NCBI RefSeq assembly: GCF_005887095.1
Contig: NZ_PNCI01000029.1
Coordinates: forward strand, 1-64,000
Direction of reading: 5' to 3'
Length of the DNA: 64,000 nt
DNA from: Pseudoalteromonas rubra
GTDB lineage: Bacteria; Pseudomonadota; Gammaproteobacteria; Enterobacterales; Alteromonadaceae
Made by a program: the position numbers and the translations under genes. Positions 1 to 8,167 of this stretch are shown one piece after another (position 1 is the stretch's first letter; every line of letters begins with the position of its first letter). The notes beneath the pieces are model-generated. The model was given only the letters and a program-made list of their open reading frames with translations. It was not told the DNA's origin and ran no database searches.

Positions 1-424
1 GCACGGCACCATTGCCTTGTCCGTCAACTTTACCCTGATAGCTAACCTGACCTGATGTGGGGCACTGAGAGGTGCCACTAATTGAACCATCACTAGAAAT
101 GTGATTCTGTAAATAAGGCATATCCATGTCTGAGAACCCGGCGGTGGAACCATCAAACAGATGTATAAACCCTTTTCTGAGCAATTCATCATCCAGCTTG
201 GCTGGCGTTGTTACTCCTTTGTATCTGTTACTTATCAGTGCTGTAGTAGCTTGCGATAGCTCGGCAATAGATTTACCCGATGGGTCGTCCAGGACTCTGA
301 CTGATTCGTTTTCTACTTTTTGTTGTTCAGTCTGGGTTTGATTACCATCGCTGCCCCCACCGCCGCAACCGGAGAGTATGGCCGTTAAGGCTATCATTAG
401 AGGAGTGACTTTAAACTTGTTCAT
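1..424 (-). CDS. Lipoprotein, N-terminal 141 residues only (runs off the window)
   Basis: The reading frame is open from an ATG at 424 down to the window edge, so only the N-terminus is visible. The first 20 residues form a type II signal peptide: a basic start (MNKFK), a hydrophobic stretch and the lipobox LSGC with Cys20, followed by a glycine/serine linker. The rest of the visible part has no motif I recognise. The lack of Asp at the position after the lipid Cys (it is Gly) argues against Lol avoidance, so an outer-membrane lipoprotein is expected. Function unknown; the first gene of its transcript as far as can be seen. Confidence 0.75.
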   Translation of the reverse strand, partial: MNKFKVTPLMIALTAILSGCGGGGSDGNQTQTEQQKVENESVRVLDDPSGKSIAELSQATTALISNRYKGVTTPAKLDDELLRKGFIHLFDGSTAGFSDMDMPYLQNHISSDGSISGTSQCPTSGQVSYQGKVDGQGNGAV

Positions 425-624
425 ATTTTTGCTGTCCCTGTTTTATGGTTTTATAAATCGGCAATAGTCTATCAGATTTGAGCGTGGAATCTAAATGTGT
501 ACAAGTTTAATTGGAAGAAAGTGCTGATAGTGGACTGTCAGTTGGGTGAGGCAAAACGGCTCAAATTTCTGTTGGTATGTCGGCGGGTTCGGGGTATTCC
601 CAGACTGTCATGACGGTTTTATGC

Positions 625-1116
625 TTAATCTGATAGTTCAGGGCGGAAGATAACTTGCTGCAATGAAACTGAGTCAATCGCCAGTTTGTGCCACTGGGGC
701 ACTGTTAGTTTTAACTCGATATAACCTGCGGTCACTATGTTATCGAACTGGCCCGTAATCAGGTGATTAACCAGGATCGTTATAGCCGGGTTGTGGCATA
801 CTACTGTGACGTCATTACACTCATCGGGTAACAGATGCAGGCAGTCCATCAGGTCCTGTGCGTCAAAGGTATAGAGTGCCTGAATTACCTCAATCGGTTT
901 GCTGATATTACACTGCATATGCAGTATATGGGCGGTATCGCGGGCGCGCCGTGCTGGGCTGGCAAAGACATGTGTATCGGGCAGTGGACCCAGTTGTTGT
1001 GCCAGTGCCTGAGTACGACGAACGCCCTTAGGCTTGAGTGGGCGGTCAATATCGTGCAGCATTGGCTCCTGCCAGCTCGATTTAGCATGGCGAATAAGTC
1101 TGAGAGTTTTATTCAT
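625..1116 (-). CDS. sixA: SixA-family phosphohistidine phosphatase
   Basis: Histidine phosphatase superfamily (phosphoglycerate mutase fold), about 163 residues, the usual SixA size. The catalytic RH motif is near the N-terminus (LIRHAKSSW, R9-H10) and the second conserved histidine appears in VVCHNPAI. SixA removes phosphate from phosphohistidine proteins, best known for the nitrogen phosphotransfer system protein NPr in E. coli; that substrate is inferred here. The longest frame begins at 1143, but the ATG at 1116 is preceded by AGGG at a suitable distance and puts RHAKS where the family has it, so that start is chosen. No partner gene adjoins it; the upstream intergenic stretch is structured. 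Confidence 0.85.
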   Translation of the reverse strand: MNKTLRLIRHAKSSWQEPMLHDIDRPLKPKGVRRTQALAQQLGPLPDTHVFASPARRARDTAHILHMQCNISKPIEVIQALYTFDAQDLMDCLHLLPDECNDVTVVCHNPAITILVNHLITGQFDNIVTAGYIELKLTVPQWHKLAIDSVSLQQVIFRPELSD

Positions 1117-1143
1117 AGAAGCCCTGGCTGCGCATAATATCAA

Positions 1144-1373
1144 TTTCAGTTATTACCTGTTCAATTTGACGGAGCAAATATGACGCTAACTGTATTAAAA
1201 ATTTCTCATTTAGAACCTATACCTAAGATATAGGTCACAATTTTTGCCTCGCCCACATGGGCATAGGTACCCCAGCGCCAGCAGGACGCGAGAGCGGTGT
1301 AATCGACCCTATTTTCTCGCCTCGAAATAGAACGCTTAATTAAGCAAGTTAGTATCACTTTTTCTAGTGTAGT
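1144..1373. other. Structured intergenic stretch with several inverted repeats
   Basis: This 230-base gap separates two minus-strand genes. It contains a perfect 7-bp inverted repeat (1215-1221 with 1229-1235, ACCTATA/TATAGGT), a GCCC/GGGC hairpin at 1251-1262, and a CTATTT/AAATAG pair around 1309-1330, within a locally GC-richer block at about 1246-1330. No open frame of note. It could be a dispersed repeat unit, an untranslated regulatory RNA or the promoter region of sixA; nothing in the sequence alone decides. Confidence 0.4.
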
Positions 1374-2291
1374 CTATGGCGTGGCAAACAGCTGGTTTTC
1401 GAGTGTATTGCCGTTGATTAGCTGTTTATATACCCAGCCATGATGATGGCAAAGTTTAAGCAGCGCGATATCCAGCGCTACTTGGTGGGTATCATATTCA
1501 ATGACAAACTCATCGGGCTGTGACTGACGAACGTGTTTCACACCGTCCAGCCGGGCAATATGTAATTGCATTTGGCTGTCTGGTTGCTTCACTTGCAAGG
1601 TTAGGTAAGCAGTATCTGAGCCATTTTGCCCGTATCTTTGGTGACTGGTGAGTTTCCCTTGTTCAAGATACAGGACAGTATCGCACAGTCGCTCGAGCTC
1701 ACTCAGATCATGAGAACTCAGTATAAACGTCATGTCTTTGCTTAAGTCGGCGACCAGTGTCCTGATTGCTTTAGCATTGATGGGATCCAGACCCGCCGTT
1801 GCTTCGTCCAGTAGTACAATTCTAGGCTTCCCAATTAAAGCTTGCGCAATACAGATGCGCTTTCTCATACCGTGGGATAGCTCTGAGGCTTTGGCATTGA
1901 TTTGATTGCTGAGGTCGACTTGCTCTAGCACCCGTGCTGTCTCTTGCTGAGCTTGTGCACGACTTAAGCCCTGTAACTGGCCATAAAATGTTAGCTGTTT
2001 GCCTACCGAAAAACGCGGATCAAGTTGAGCATCCTGTGGCAGAGCACTGAGTATGCCAAACAGTGAGCTATCGCCGGGTGTGTGGCCTAATACGCGAACA
2101 GCCCCTGAGTCGGCTCTTAAAAAGCCGCACAAGATACTAAACAGCGTGGTTTTGCCTGCCCCATTGGGACCAACCAATGCAATGGTATGGCCCTGATCTA
2201 TGGTGAAGCTCACTTTGTCTAGCGCGCACTTGCTGCCAAAGTGCTTTGTCAGCTCGTTGACTTCAATGACGGATGACGTCGAGGTACTCAT
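1374..2291 (-). CDS. ABC transporter ATP-binding protein (CcmA/NosF-like)
   Basis: Nucleotide-binding subunit of an ABC-2 type exporter. All the ATPase motifs are present: Walker A GPNGAGKTT (residues 41-49), signature LSHGM (138-142), Walker B IVLLDE (158-163) and the D-loop AGLDP, followed by a switch His in SSHDLSE. At 305 residues it has a C-terminal extension of about 90 residues beyond the core ATPase, as in NosF/CcmA-type proteins. Its ATG overlaps the stop of the upstream permease gene by 4 bases, so the two are translationally coupled and form one two-component exporter at the inner membrane. Substrate unknown. Confidence 0.85.
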   Translation of the reverse strand: MSTSTSSVIEVNELTKHFGSKCALDKVSFTIDQGHTIALVGPNGAGKTTLFSILCGFLRADSGAVRVLGHTPGDSSLFGILSALPQDAQLDPRFSVGKQLTFYGQLQGLSRAQAQQETARVLEQVDLSNQINAKASELSHGMRKRICIAQALIGKPRIVLLDEATAGLDPINAKAIRTLVADLSKDMTFILSSHDLSELERLCDTVLYLEQGKLTSHQRYGQNGSDTAYLTLQVKQPDSQMQLHIARLDGVKHVRQSQPDEFVIEYDTHQVALDIALLKLCHHHGWVYKQLINGNTLENQLFATP

Positions 2292-3097
2292 AGATCTTTC
2301 CTTTTCATTAGCCAGTATGCGGTGCTCAGCAGTGCCAGGGATTGCAGTAAGGGGATAGCAACAGTATGCCAGTCGATATTGTACCAGGGCGCAATACTGC
2401 TGATATGCACCCCAGGTAACAGATAATATAGCCAGTCAGCCAGTTCAATGTGGGATGCCAGATACCCAATTAGCAGGTTTCCTACTGTGAATAACAAACT
2501 GGCATAAATGATACTTAGACGTGCAGAGCTTGCCAGCAAGTTGAGTAAACTCATCAGGGCGATAAAGGGGAGAGTGGTTAACGCCAGTAACGCGGTAATT
2601 GAGGTTAATTTACCCAGACCATTGAATGCCAGAGCGGGGTCTCGTGTGAGCATAAGCACCCAAGCCGCGAGGGCGGAGGCAAGGATCAGTGCCAATAAAA
2701 TGAGCGCCTGCCCTGAAAATCGGCCGAGCATGATTTCACTGCGGCTGGCGCGCAATGTCAGAAATCTGAGGGTACCCCGTTTACTGTCTTCTACGGTCTG
2801 ATCAGCGCTGACAAATAAGGTAAAAACGGGAAAGCTGAACAAGGCAATGATCCAGTAGACCGATAGCTCAGCCTCGGGCCAGCGTGCGAGCGAGTATAAT
2901 CCCACTGAGCCGGCAATTTGTACCGCGATATCGGAGAATTCAGGGCTATTTAGTACCGAAACCGCATGATAGATGGGATAACGTAAAATCATCAGCCACA
3001 CCATAATAAAGGCTGCCAGTGCCAGCCAGCCACGTTTTGTGGCAAACAAGCGTGTCAGTTCAAACTGACTTAATAACATGATTCTTTTTAGTGACAT
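2288..3097 (-). CDS. ABC-2 type transporter permease
   Basis: Membrane partner of the ATPase encoded immediately downstream. The 269-residue protein starts with a basic cytoplasmic segment and shows about six hydrophobic segments (roughly residues 25-40, 85-105, 130-150, 165-200, 205-220, 245-262), the ABC-2 permease pattern; it resembles NosY-type permeases. The ATG at 3097 has a strong Shine-Dalgarno AAAGGAG six bases upstream. Direction is presumably export, as there is no periplasmic binding protein gene nearby. The substrate cannot be inferred from sequence. Confidence 0.8.
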   Translation of the reverse strand: MSLKRIMLLSQFELTRLFATKRGWLALAAFIMVWLMILRYPIYHAVSVLNSPEFSDIAVQIAGSVGLYSLARWPEAELSVYWIIALFSFPVFTLFVSADQTVEDSKRGTLRFLTLRASRSEIMLGRFSGQALILLALILASALAAWVLMLTRDPALAFNGLGKLTSITALLALTTLPFIALMSLLNLLASSARLSIIYASLLFTVGNLLIGYLASHIELADWLYYLLPGVHISSIAPWYNIDWHTVAIPLLQSLALLSTAYWLMKRKDL

Positions 3098-3181
3098 AGT
3101 GCACTCCTTTTGCGGATACCTTACCGCACAAGTGAGTGATTGGAAAAGCTGAGAATTGTTTCAAGGTGTGGCGCACTTAAA

Positions 3182-3203
3182 AAAGGAGCCGACTGGCTCC
3201 TTT
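3182..3203 (-). terminator. Rho-independent terminator after the M2 peptidase gene
   Basis: Perfect 9-bp stem AAAGGAGCC/GGCTCCTTT with loop GACT. Read on the minus strand it ends in a run of T residues, and it lies about 25 bases beyond the stop of the M2 peptidase gene. Confidence 0.8.
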
Positions 3204-3226
3204 CATAAAGTGATTAAGCTAACGGA

Positions 3227-5038
3227 TTACCAACCGCACTGGCGGTTTTTGTTTTGCTCATCCAGATAGGTCTGAAGTGGTGCAAAGTAATCCAGGATAG
3301 CGGTGGCATCCATTTGTTGGCTACCAGTGACGCTCTCCAGTGCTTCCTGCCATGGACGGCTGCTGCCCATTTCGAGCATGGCATTCAGGCGCTCACCAGC
3401 TTCTTTTGAGTTGTAAACAGAGCAGCGGTGAATGGCCTCTTTGTTGCCTGAAATTTCGCACAATGCTTTGTGGAATTCGAACTGCAGAATATGCGCCAGG
3501 AAGTAACGTGTGTAAGGTACGTTACCTGGTACGTGGTATTTTGCACCTGGATCAAAGTCGTTTTCAGTACGCGTAACTGGCGCCTGAAGACCCTGATATT
3601 TCTCACGTAATTCCCACCAGGCTTTATTGTATTCAGCCGGGCTGATCTCACCGGAGTAAACTTTCCAGCGCCACTGGTCAACTAGCAGGCCAAAAGGAAT
3701 GAAGGCAATTTTGTCCAGTGCCATCTTCATCAGCAGACCAATGTCTTTTGACTCGTCAGGCACTTGTTCCAACAGGCCGATTTCTTTTAGGTAGCCAGGT
3801 GTAACCGACAGGGCAATCGTATCGCCGATTGCTTCATGGAAACCGTCGTTGGCACTTTCCTGATAGTACAGTTGTAGCTTGTTATAAGCGCGTTGATAGA
3901 AGTTGTGTCCTAGCTCGTGGTGGATCACAGAGAATTCTTCACCAGTGCGCTGGATACACATCTTGATACGCAGGTCGTCTTTATTATCCAAGTTCCAGGC
4001 TGAAGCGTGACACTGTACGTCGCGATCCTGTGGTTTGGTGAACAATGAGCGCGTCCAGAATGTTTCTGGTAGTGGTTCAAAGCCCATCGAAGTAAAGAAC
4101 TTCTCTGCACCTTTAACCATTTTGATTTCGTCGTAATTGTGCTTTTCGAGCAACTCGGTTACATCATAACCTGGATCAGCATTTTCAGGGGCAACCAGAT
4201 CATAGATATTACCCCATTGCTGAGCCCACATATTGCCTAGCAGGTGAGCTGGAATAGGCTGATCCTGAGGCACTTTGTCTTCACCATATTTCTCGCCTAA
4301 CTTGGCACGAACATGACAGTGCAGTGAATCATAAAGTGGTTTGACCTGACCCCAAATACGATCTAGTTCTTTGGCAAAGTCATCTGCAGGCATGTCATAT
4401 TTGCTGCGCCACATTGCACCTGTATCACGATACCCCAGTTCCTGTGCGCCTTCATTTGCCAGGGAAACGAGATCTTTATATATTGGACGCATTTGCGGAG
4501 AGACTTGGCGCCAACCTTGCCAGATATCCAATAGCTCTTCATAGTTACGGCTGTTGGCCATTTTGGACGTCATGTCACCCAGGCTCATGCACTTGCCATC
4601 TTTACAGTACTTGCCTTTACCATACATGCCGTCGAGTTCAGCAGATAGCTTAGCTAGTTCGGCTGTTTTTTCTGCATCTTTAGGGGCTGGTAAGGTCAGG
4701 TTCAGTTTAAGCTTGTCCAGTTTGCGACGGTTGTCGTAGCTCAGCTCCAGCTCATCAAACTTGGCGGCTTCATTAGCCAGTGCAACCAGCTTTTCGGTGT
4801 ATTCCTGACTAACGTCGGCAGCCAGTGACGCGGTGTCTTCGGTGATGAAGTTAGCGTAGATCCAGGCTGAACGTGCACTGCGATAGCTTAAATCCTGGAG
4901 TTCTTTTTCTGCTTTGGTCAGAAATGCTTCCGCGTCTTTTTCCGTTAATGTTGAACTGGTTGTTGAGTTACATCCACTCAGAGAGAGTGCCCCGGCAACC
5001 ACTAAGGCGCCCAGGCTGAGTTTGAATTGTAGTGCCAT
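3227..5038 (-). CDS. M2-family zinc metallopeptidase lipoprotein (angiotensin-converting-enzyme family)
   Basis: Dipeptidyl carboxypeptidase of MEROPS family M2, probably trimming C-terminal dipeptides from peptides in the periplasm. Zinc motif HELGH is at about residues 374-378 and the third ligand Glu lies in HEAIGD about 28 residues later, the same spacing as in ACE. A lipoprotein signal (LSGC, Cys23) anchors it to a membrane; the residue after Cys is Asn. The open frame extends to 5098, but GGAAC precedes a pair of ATGs at 5041/5038; the second has the better spacing and gives a clean signal peptide of 603 residues in total. It is divergent from fadE and ends at its own terminator. Bacterial M2 enzymes are typically of this size. 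Confidence 0.9.
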   Translation of the reverse strand: MALQFKLSLGALVVAGALSLSGCNSTTSSTLTEKDAEAFLTKAEKELQDLSYRSARSAWIYANFITEDTASLAADVSQEYTEKLVALANEAAKFDELELSYDNRRKLDKLKLNLTLPAPKDAEKTAELAKLSAELDGMYGKGKYCKDGKCMSLGDMTSKMANSRNYEELLDIWQGWRQVSPQMRPIYKDLVSLANEGAQELGYRDTGAMWRSKYDMPADDFAKELDRIWGQVKPLYDSLHCHVRAKLGEKYGEDKVPQDQPIPAHLLGNMWAQQWGNIYDLVAPENADPGYDVTELLEKHNYDEIKMVKGAEKFFTSMGFEPLPETFWTRSLFTKPQDRDVQCHASAWNLDNKDDLRIKMCIQRTGEEFSVIHHELGHNFYQRAYNKLQLYYQESANDGFHEAIGDTIALSVTPGYLKEIGLLEQVPDESKDIGLLMKMALDKIAFIPFGLLVDQWRWKVYSGEISPAEYNKAWWELREKYQGLQAPVTRTENDFDPGAKYHVPGNVPYTRYFLAHILQFEFHKALCEISGNKEAIHRCSVYNSKEAGERLNAMLEMGSSRPWQEALESVTGSQQMDATAILDYFAPLQTYLDEQNKNRQCGW

Positions 5039-5186
5039 CATTGTTCCAATTATCGTTATTAGAACGCTGATGATACCAGTGTCGAATGAAAGCGACAATT
5101 CACACCAGACAAGCGGTGTAAAAATATTGAGATAAGTGGCATTTGTTCCATACTTAAAGCGCCATTAACTGGAAGGTGCTCATACC

Positions 5187-7451
5187 ATGTGGTTACTGAT
5201 ACTACTCATTGTTGTTGTGTGTTTCATTTTTTATATCAAGGAAGTCAGGCTGAAAATTATTTCGGGCCCGGCCATGGTGTACTTTAAGCGTGCGCTACCA
5301 CAATTATCACAAACCGAGCGCGAAGCGATGGAAGCCGGAGATACCTGGTGGGACGCCAGCTTGTTCAGTGGCAAGCCAAACTGGTCGCACTGGTTACAAA
5401 CGGGTAAGCCAGCACTCAGCGACCGGGAACGAGATTTTATCGAGCATGAGCTGGCTGAGCTCATGGCGATGTTGGATGAAAGTCAGATTTGCGCTGCTGG
5501 CGACTTACCGCCTGATGTCTGGCAGTTCTTGAAGGAAAAAGGCTTTTTTTCTTTTATCATTCCCGAAAAATTTGGCGGTAAAGCATTCAGTGCCCAGGCA
5601 AACTCTGCCATTGTCGCGCAAATTGCAACCCGCAGCTTGTCGACGGCGGTGACTGTTATGGTGCCGAATAGCCTTGGGCCTGCTGAGCTACTACTTCATT
5701 TCGGTACAACGCAGCAACAGCAGAGTTGGTTGCCCAGGCTTGCCGATGGCTCCGTCTTGCCTTGCTTTGCGCTCACATCGCTGGAGGCGGGATCCGATGC
5801 TGGCGGGATCACGGACTTTGCTGTTGTGTGTAAGCAAGAATTCAATGGCGAAATGACCTTAGGTCTCAAGGTTAGCTGGCAGAAGCGTTACATCACCTTA
5901 GCACCCGTGGCGACCGTATTGGGGCTGGCTTTCAAAGTATACGATCCGGACCACTTGCTGTCTGAGCAAAGTGAGTTAGGTATTACCTGTGCCTTAATAC
6001 CGACTGATCATGAAGGTGTAAAGGTTGGCCCCAGACATGATCCTATGGGCCTGGCCTTTATGAATGGTACGACTGAGGGGCAGGGGGTGTTTATCCCGCT
6101 AGACTGGGTCATCGGTGAGCAAGAAGGCATAGGAAAAGGGTGGCGCATGTTGGTGGCTTGCCTGAGTGCAGGGCGAGGTATTTCCTTACCAGCACTGAGT
6201 GCCGGTACAGCACAACTGAGTGCCAGAGCAACGACGGCGTATTGCAGTGTAAGGCGACAGTTCAAACAACCCTTGTGTCGATTTGAAGGAGTTCAGTCAG
6301 TCTTAGCCCGAATTGCCGGACTGAGTTACAGCATAGAGGCGACGCGGCAAAATACTGCTTTGGCGATTGATTTGAATAAGAGTCCGGCAGTTATTACGGC
6401 AATTGCTAAGTACCACCTTACTGAAATGGCGCGGATAAGTGTTAATGATGCGATGGACTTACATGGCGGCAAGGCGATTCAAAGAGGTCCTCTAAACTAT
6501 CTGGCTCTGCATTATCAGGGCATGCCAATTAGTATTACGGTTGAAGGGGCAAATATCTTAACACGTAACCTAATGATTTTTGGTCAGGGGGCGACTCGTT
6601 GCCACCCTTATGTGTTAAAAGAAATGGCGGCAGTTCAAGAACAAGATGCGGAAATAGCGTTGTACCAGTTCGATAAAGTGCTAACCGACCATCTGGCACA
6701 CAGTTGCAAAACATTTCTTAAAGCGTCTTTTAATGGGCTGACCTTAGGTTTCTTCTCATCTGCCCCTGTAGGCGGAGAGGTAGCCAGATACTATAAAACC
6801 TTAACCTGGTATAGCCAAATCTTAGCCATTCAGAGCGATCTTGCGATGCTTGTACTCGGCGGTAAGTTAAAACTACAAGAAATGCGTTCAGCCAGGTTAG
6901 GCGATATGTTAAGCCATCTCTATCTGGGTTCTTGTGCACTGAAAAAGTTTGAGGACGATGGTCGCCAGTGTAGCGATTTACCCCTGTTGCATTACGCCAT
7001 GCATTATCATCTCAGTGCGTTCGAGCAGGCTCACAAGGGTTTTGTTGACAACTTTGCACCAGATGGACTTAAAACGATTGCAAAAAGGTGGTTTATGCCT
7101 TTTGGCAGGGGTTTTTCGGGGCCTTCGGACAAGCTCATCATTGAGTTGTGTGATAGTTTATATCGCAATAAACTGACTCTTGCCCGCGTTAGCAGCTTAT
7201 GTAGTACCTCAGGGCATGCAGGGCTGGAGGCATTAGAGCAGGCGTTTAAGTTATTTCCAAAATGTGAGCAGGGGTTACACAAGTTTGAACGTTGGCAGAA
7301 AGCTCATCAGACGAATCTGCTTGCTTTAAGCACTGATGAGCAGCTCGCTATGGCGGTGGCTGAATGTGTTCTTGATGAAGAAGAGCGTGAACGCTTGGCC
7401 GATTGGTTCCATTGCAGCCGGCTTGCTTTAAGTGTGGATGACGCGGCCTAA
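5187..7451 (+). CDS. fadE: FadE-type acyl-CoA dehydrogenase
   Basis: First step of fatty-acid beta-oxidation, converting acyl-CoA to trans-2-enoyl-CoA with FAD. The 754-residue protein has an N-terminal membrane segment (residues 2-18), an acyl-CoA dehydrogenase N-terminal and middle domain with TSLEAGSDAGG at 197-207, a C-terminal flavin domain beginning near GEQEGIGKGW, and a helical C-terminal region typical of FadE (DUF1974). E. coli FadE is slightly longer (814). ATG at 5187 follows GGAAGGTG. Single-gene unit, divergent from the M2 peptidase and closed by a strong bidirectional hairpin. I did not find a convincing FadR or PsrA operator in the 148 bases upstream. Confidence 0.9.
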   Translation: MWLLILLIVVVCFIFYIKEVRLKIISGPAMVYFKRALPQLSQTEREAMEAGDTWWDASLFSGKPNWSHWLQTGKPALSDRERDFIEHELAELMAMLDESQICAAGDLPPDVWQFLKEKGFFSFIIPEKFGGKAFSAQANSAIVAQIATRSLSTAVTVMVPNSLGPAELLLHFGTTQQQQSWLPRLADGSVLPCFALTSLEAGSDAGGITDFAVVCKQEFNGEMTLGLKVSWQKRYITLAPVATVLGLAFKVYDPDHLLSEQSELGITCALIPTDHEGVKVGPRHDPMGLAFMNGTTEGQGVFIPLDWVIGEQEGIGKGWRMLVACLSAGRGISLPALSAGTAQLSARATTAYCSVRRQFKQPLCRFEGVQSVLARIAGLSYSIEATRQNTALAIDLNKSPAVITAIAKYHLTEMARISVNDAMDLHGGKAIQRGPLNYLALHYQGMPISITVEGANILTRNLMIFGQGATRCHPYVLKEMAAVQEQDAEIALYQFDKVLTDHLAHSCKTFLKASFNGLTLGFFSSAPVGGEVARYYKTLTWYSQILAIQSDLAMLVLGGKLKLQEMRSARLGDMLSHLYLGSCALKKFEDDGRQCSDLPLLHYAMHYHLSAFEQAHKGFVDNFAPDGLKTIAKRWFMPFGRGFSGPSDKLIIELCDSLYRNKLTLARVSSLCSTSGHAGLEALEQAFKLFPKCEQGLHKFERWQKAHQTNLLALSTDEQLAMAVAECVLDEEERERLADWFHCSRLALSVDDAA

Positions 7452-7495
7452 CCCGCTTGGGTATTTGCTTGTGAGTTGTAATGAAATACTGAGTT

Positions 7496-7535
7496 GGTTT
7501 TACGTAGCCAGATTCATTTCTGGCTACGTAAAACC
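7496..7535. terminator. Bidirectional terminator hairpin between convergent genes
   Basis: A perfect 17-bp stem (7496-7512 with 7519-7535) with a 6-base loop lies between fadE on the plus strand and the small lipoprotein gene on the minus strand. The 5' arm begins GGTTTTACG and the 3' arm ends CGTAAAACC, so it can serve both directions although the T-tract is short. Confidence 0.75.
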
Positions 7536-7567
7536 TGTTTATTCTGATTTCGCTGGGACAACAAGCG

Positions 7568-8005
7568 CTAGCGGGCAAAAGGATCCGCATTGATTTTATC
7601 GACGTACCACTCGCCCTTACGTCTGATAAGTTGAACACTGCGCATGTCGTCAACTTGCTCTCCATGTAACATACCGGTGAAAATCAGGTTGATCCTGGCT
7701 TCGTTACCATATTGTTCTCGCAGGCTTTGGTTAGTCATATCCACTTCTATGGTTACCTGGTCGTACTGCATGTTGATCAGGTTTCTGGCAAACTGGGAGG
7801 GGGTGCCGTAAGAGCGCATTATTCTGCCCATACGAGGCGTAGAGCGACTCAGCGCCAGTTCCATGTCTTTTTTATTGTACAGTGCGTCAAAAAAAACCGT
7901 AGCTGCGTATCCCGGGGTATTTTTATCGCCACGAGCCGCGTCATCACCACCACAGCCAGATAACATCAATAGGATTACAGTCGAGAAAGTAAGTAATAAT
8001 TTCAT
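7568..8005 (-). CDS. Small lipoprotein of unknown function (NTF2-like fold possible)
   Basis: The 145-residue protein has a lipoprotein signal with lipobox LSGC (Cys18) followed by GGDD. The mature part begins with an Ala/Tyr-rich helix containing FFDALYNKKD and ends with strand-like segments (RINLIFTGM, RSVQLIRRKGEWYVD). That helix-then-sheet arrangement, ending in a W-Y-V-D element, recalls DUF4878/NTF2-like lipoproteins, but this is impression rather than proof. It is monocistronic, convergent with fadE and followed by the large PKD-like lipoprotein gene in the other neighbouring unit. Confidence 0.7.
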   Translation of the reverse strand: MKLLLTFSTVILLMLSGCGGDDAARGDKNTPGYAATVFFDALYNKKDMELALSRSTPRMGRIMRSYGTPSQFARNLINMQYDQVTIEVDMTNQSLREQYGNEARINLIFTGMLHGEQVDDMRSVQLIRRKGEWYVDKINADPFAR

Positions 8006-8126
8006 ATTAGTAGTAATTGAGGTGATTATGACTTTAGTTTGTCGTTTAATCGAGCTTTTGTAAAGTACAGGTCGGTAAAATACGGGGATAATGGTGAGGG
8101 GCAGCTAAAGAGCACCAGGAAGTGAA

Positions 8127-8157
8127 AAACAGTTGCAGCATTTTACTGCAACTGTTT
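8127..8157 (-). terminator. Terminator hairpin after the PKD/RCC1-like lipoprotein gene
   Basis: Perfect 12-bp stem AAACAGTTGCAG/CTGCAACTGTTT with a 7-base loop. On the minus strand the stem is followed by TTTCACTTCC. It lies just beyond the stop of the gene at 8168. Confidence 0.65.
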
Positions 8158-8167
8158 GAAAGTTAAC

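Noticed and set aside
835..1137. 100-codon frame antisense to sixA
   Set aside because: It is the shadow of a confidently identified gene and has no upstream signal.
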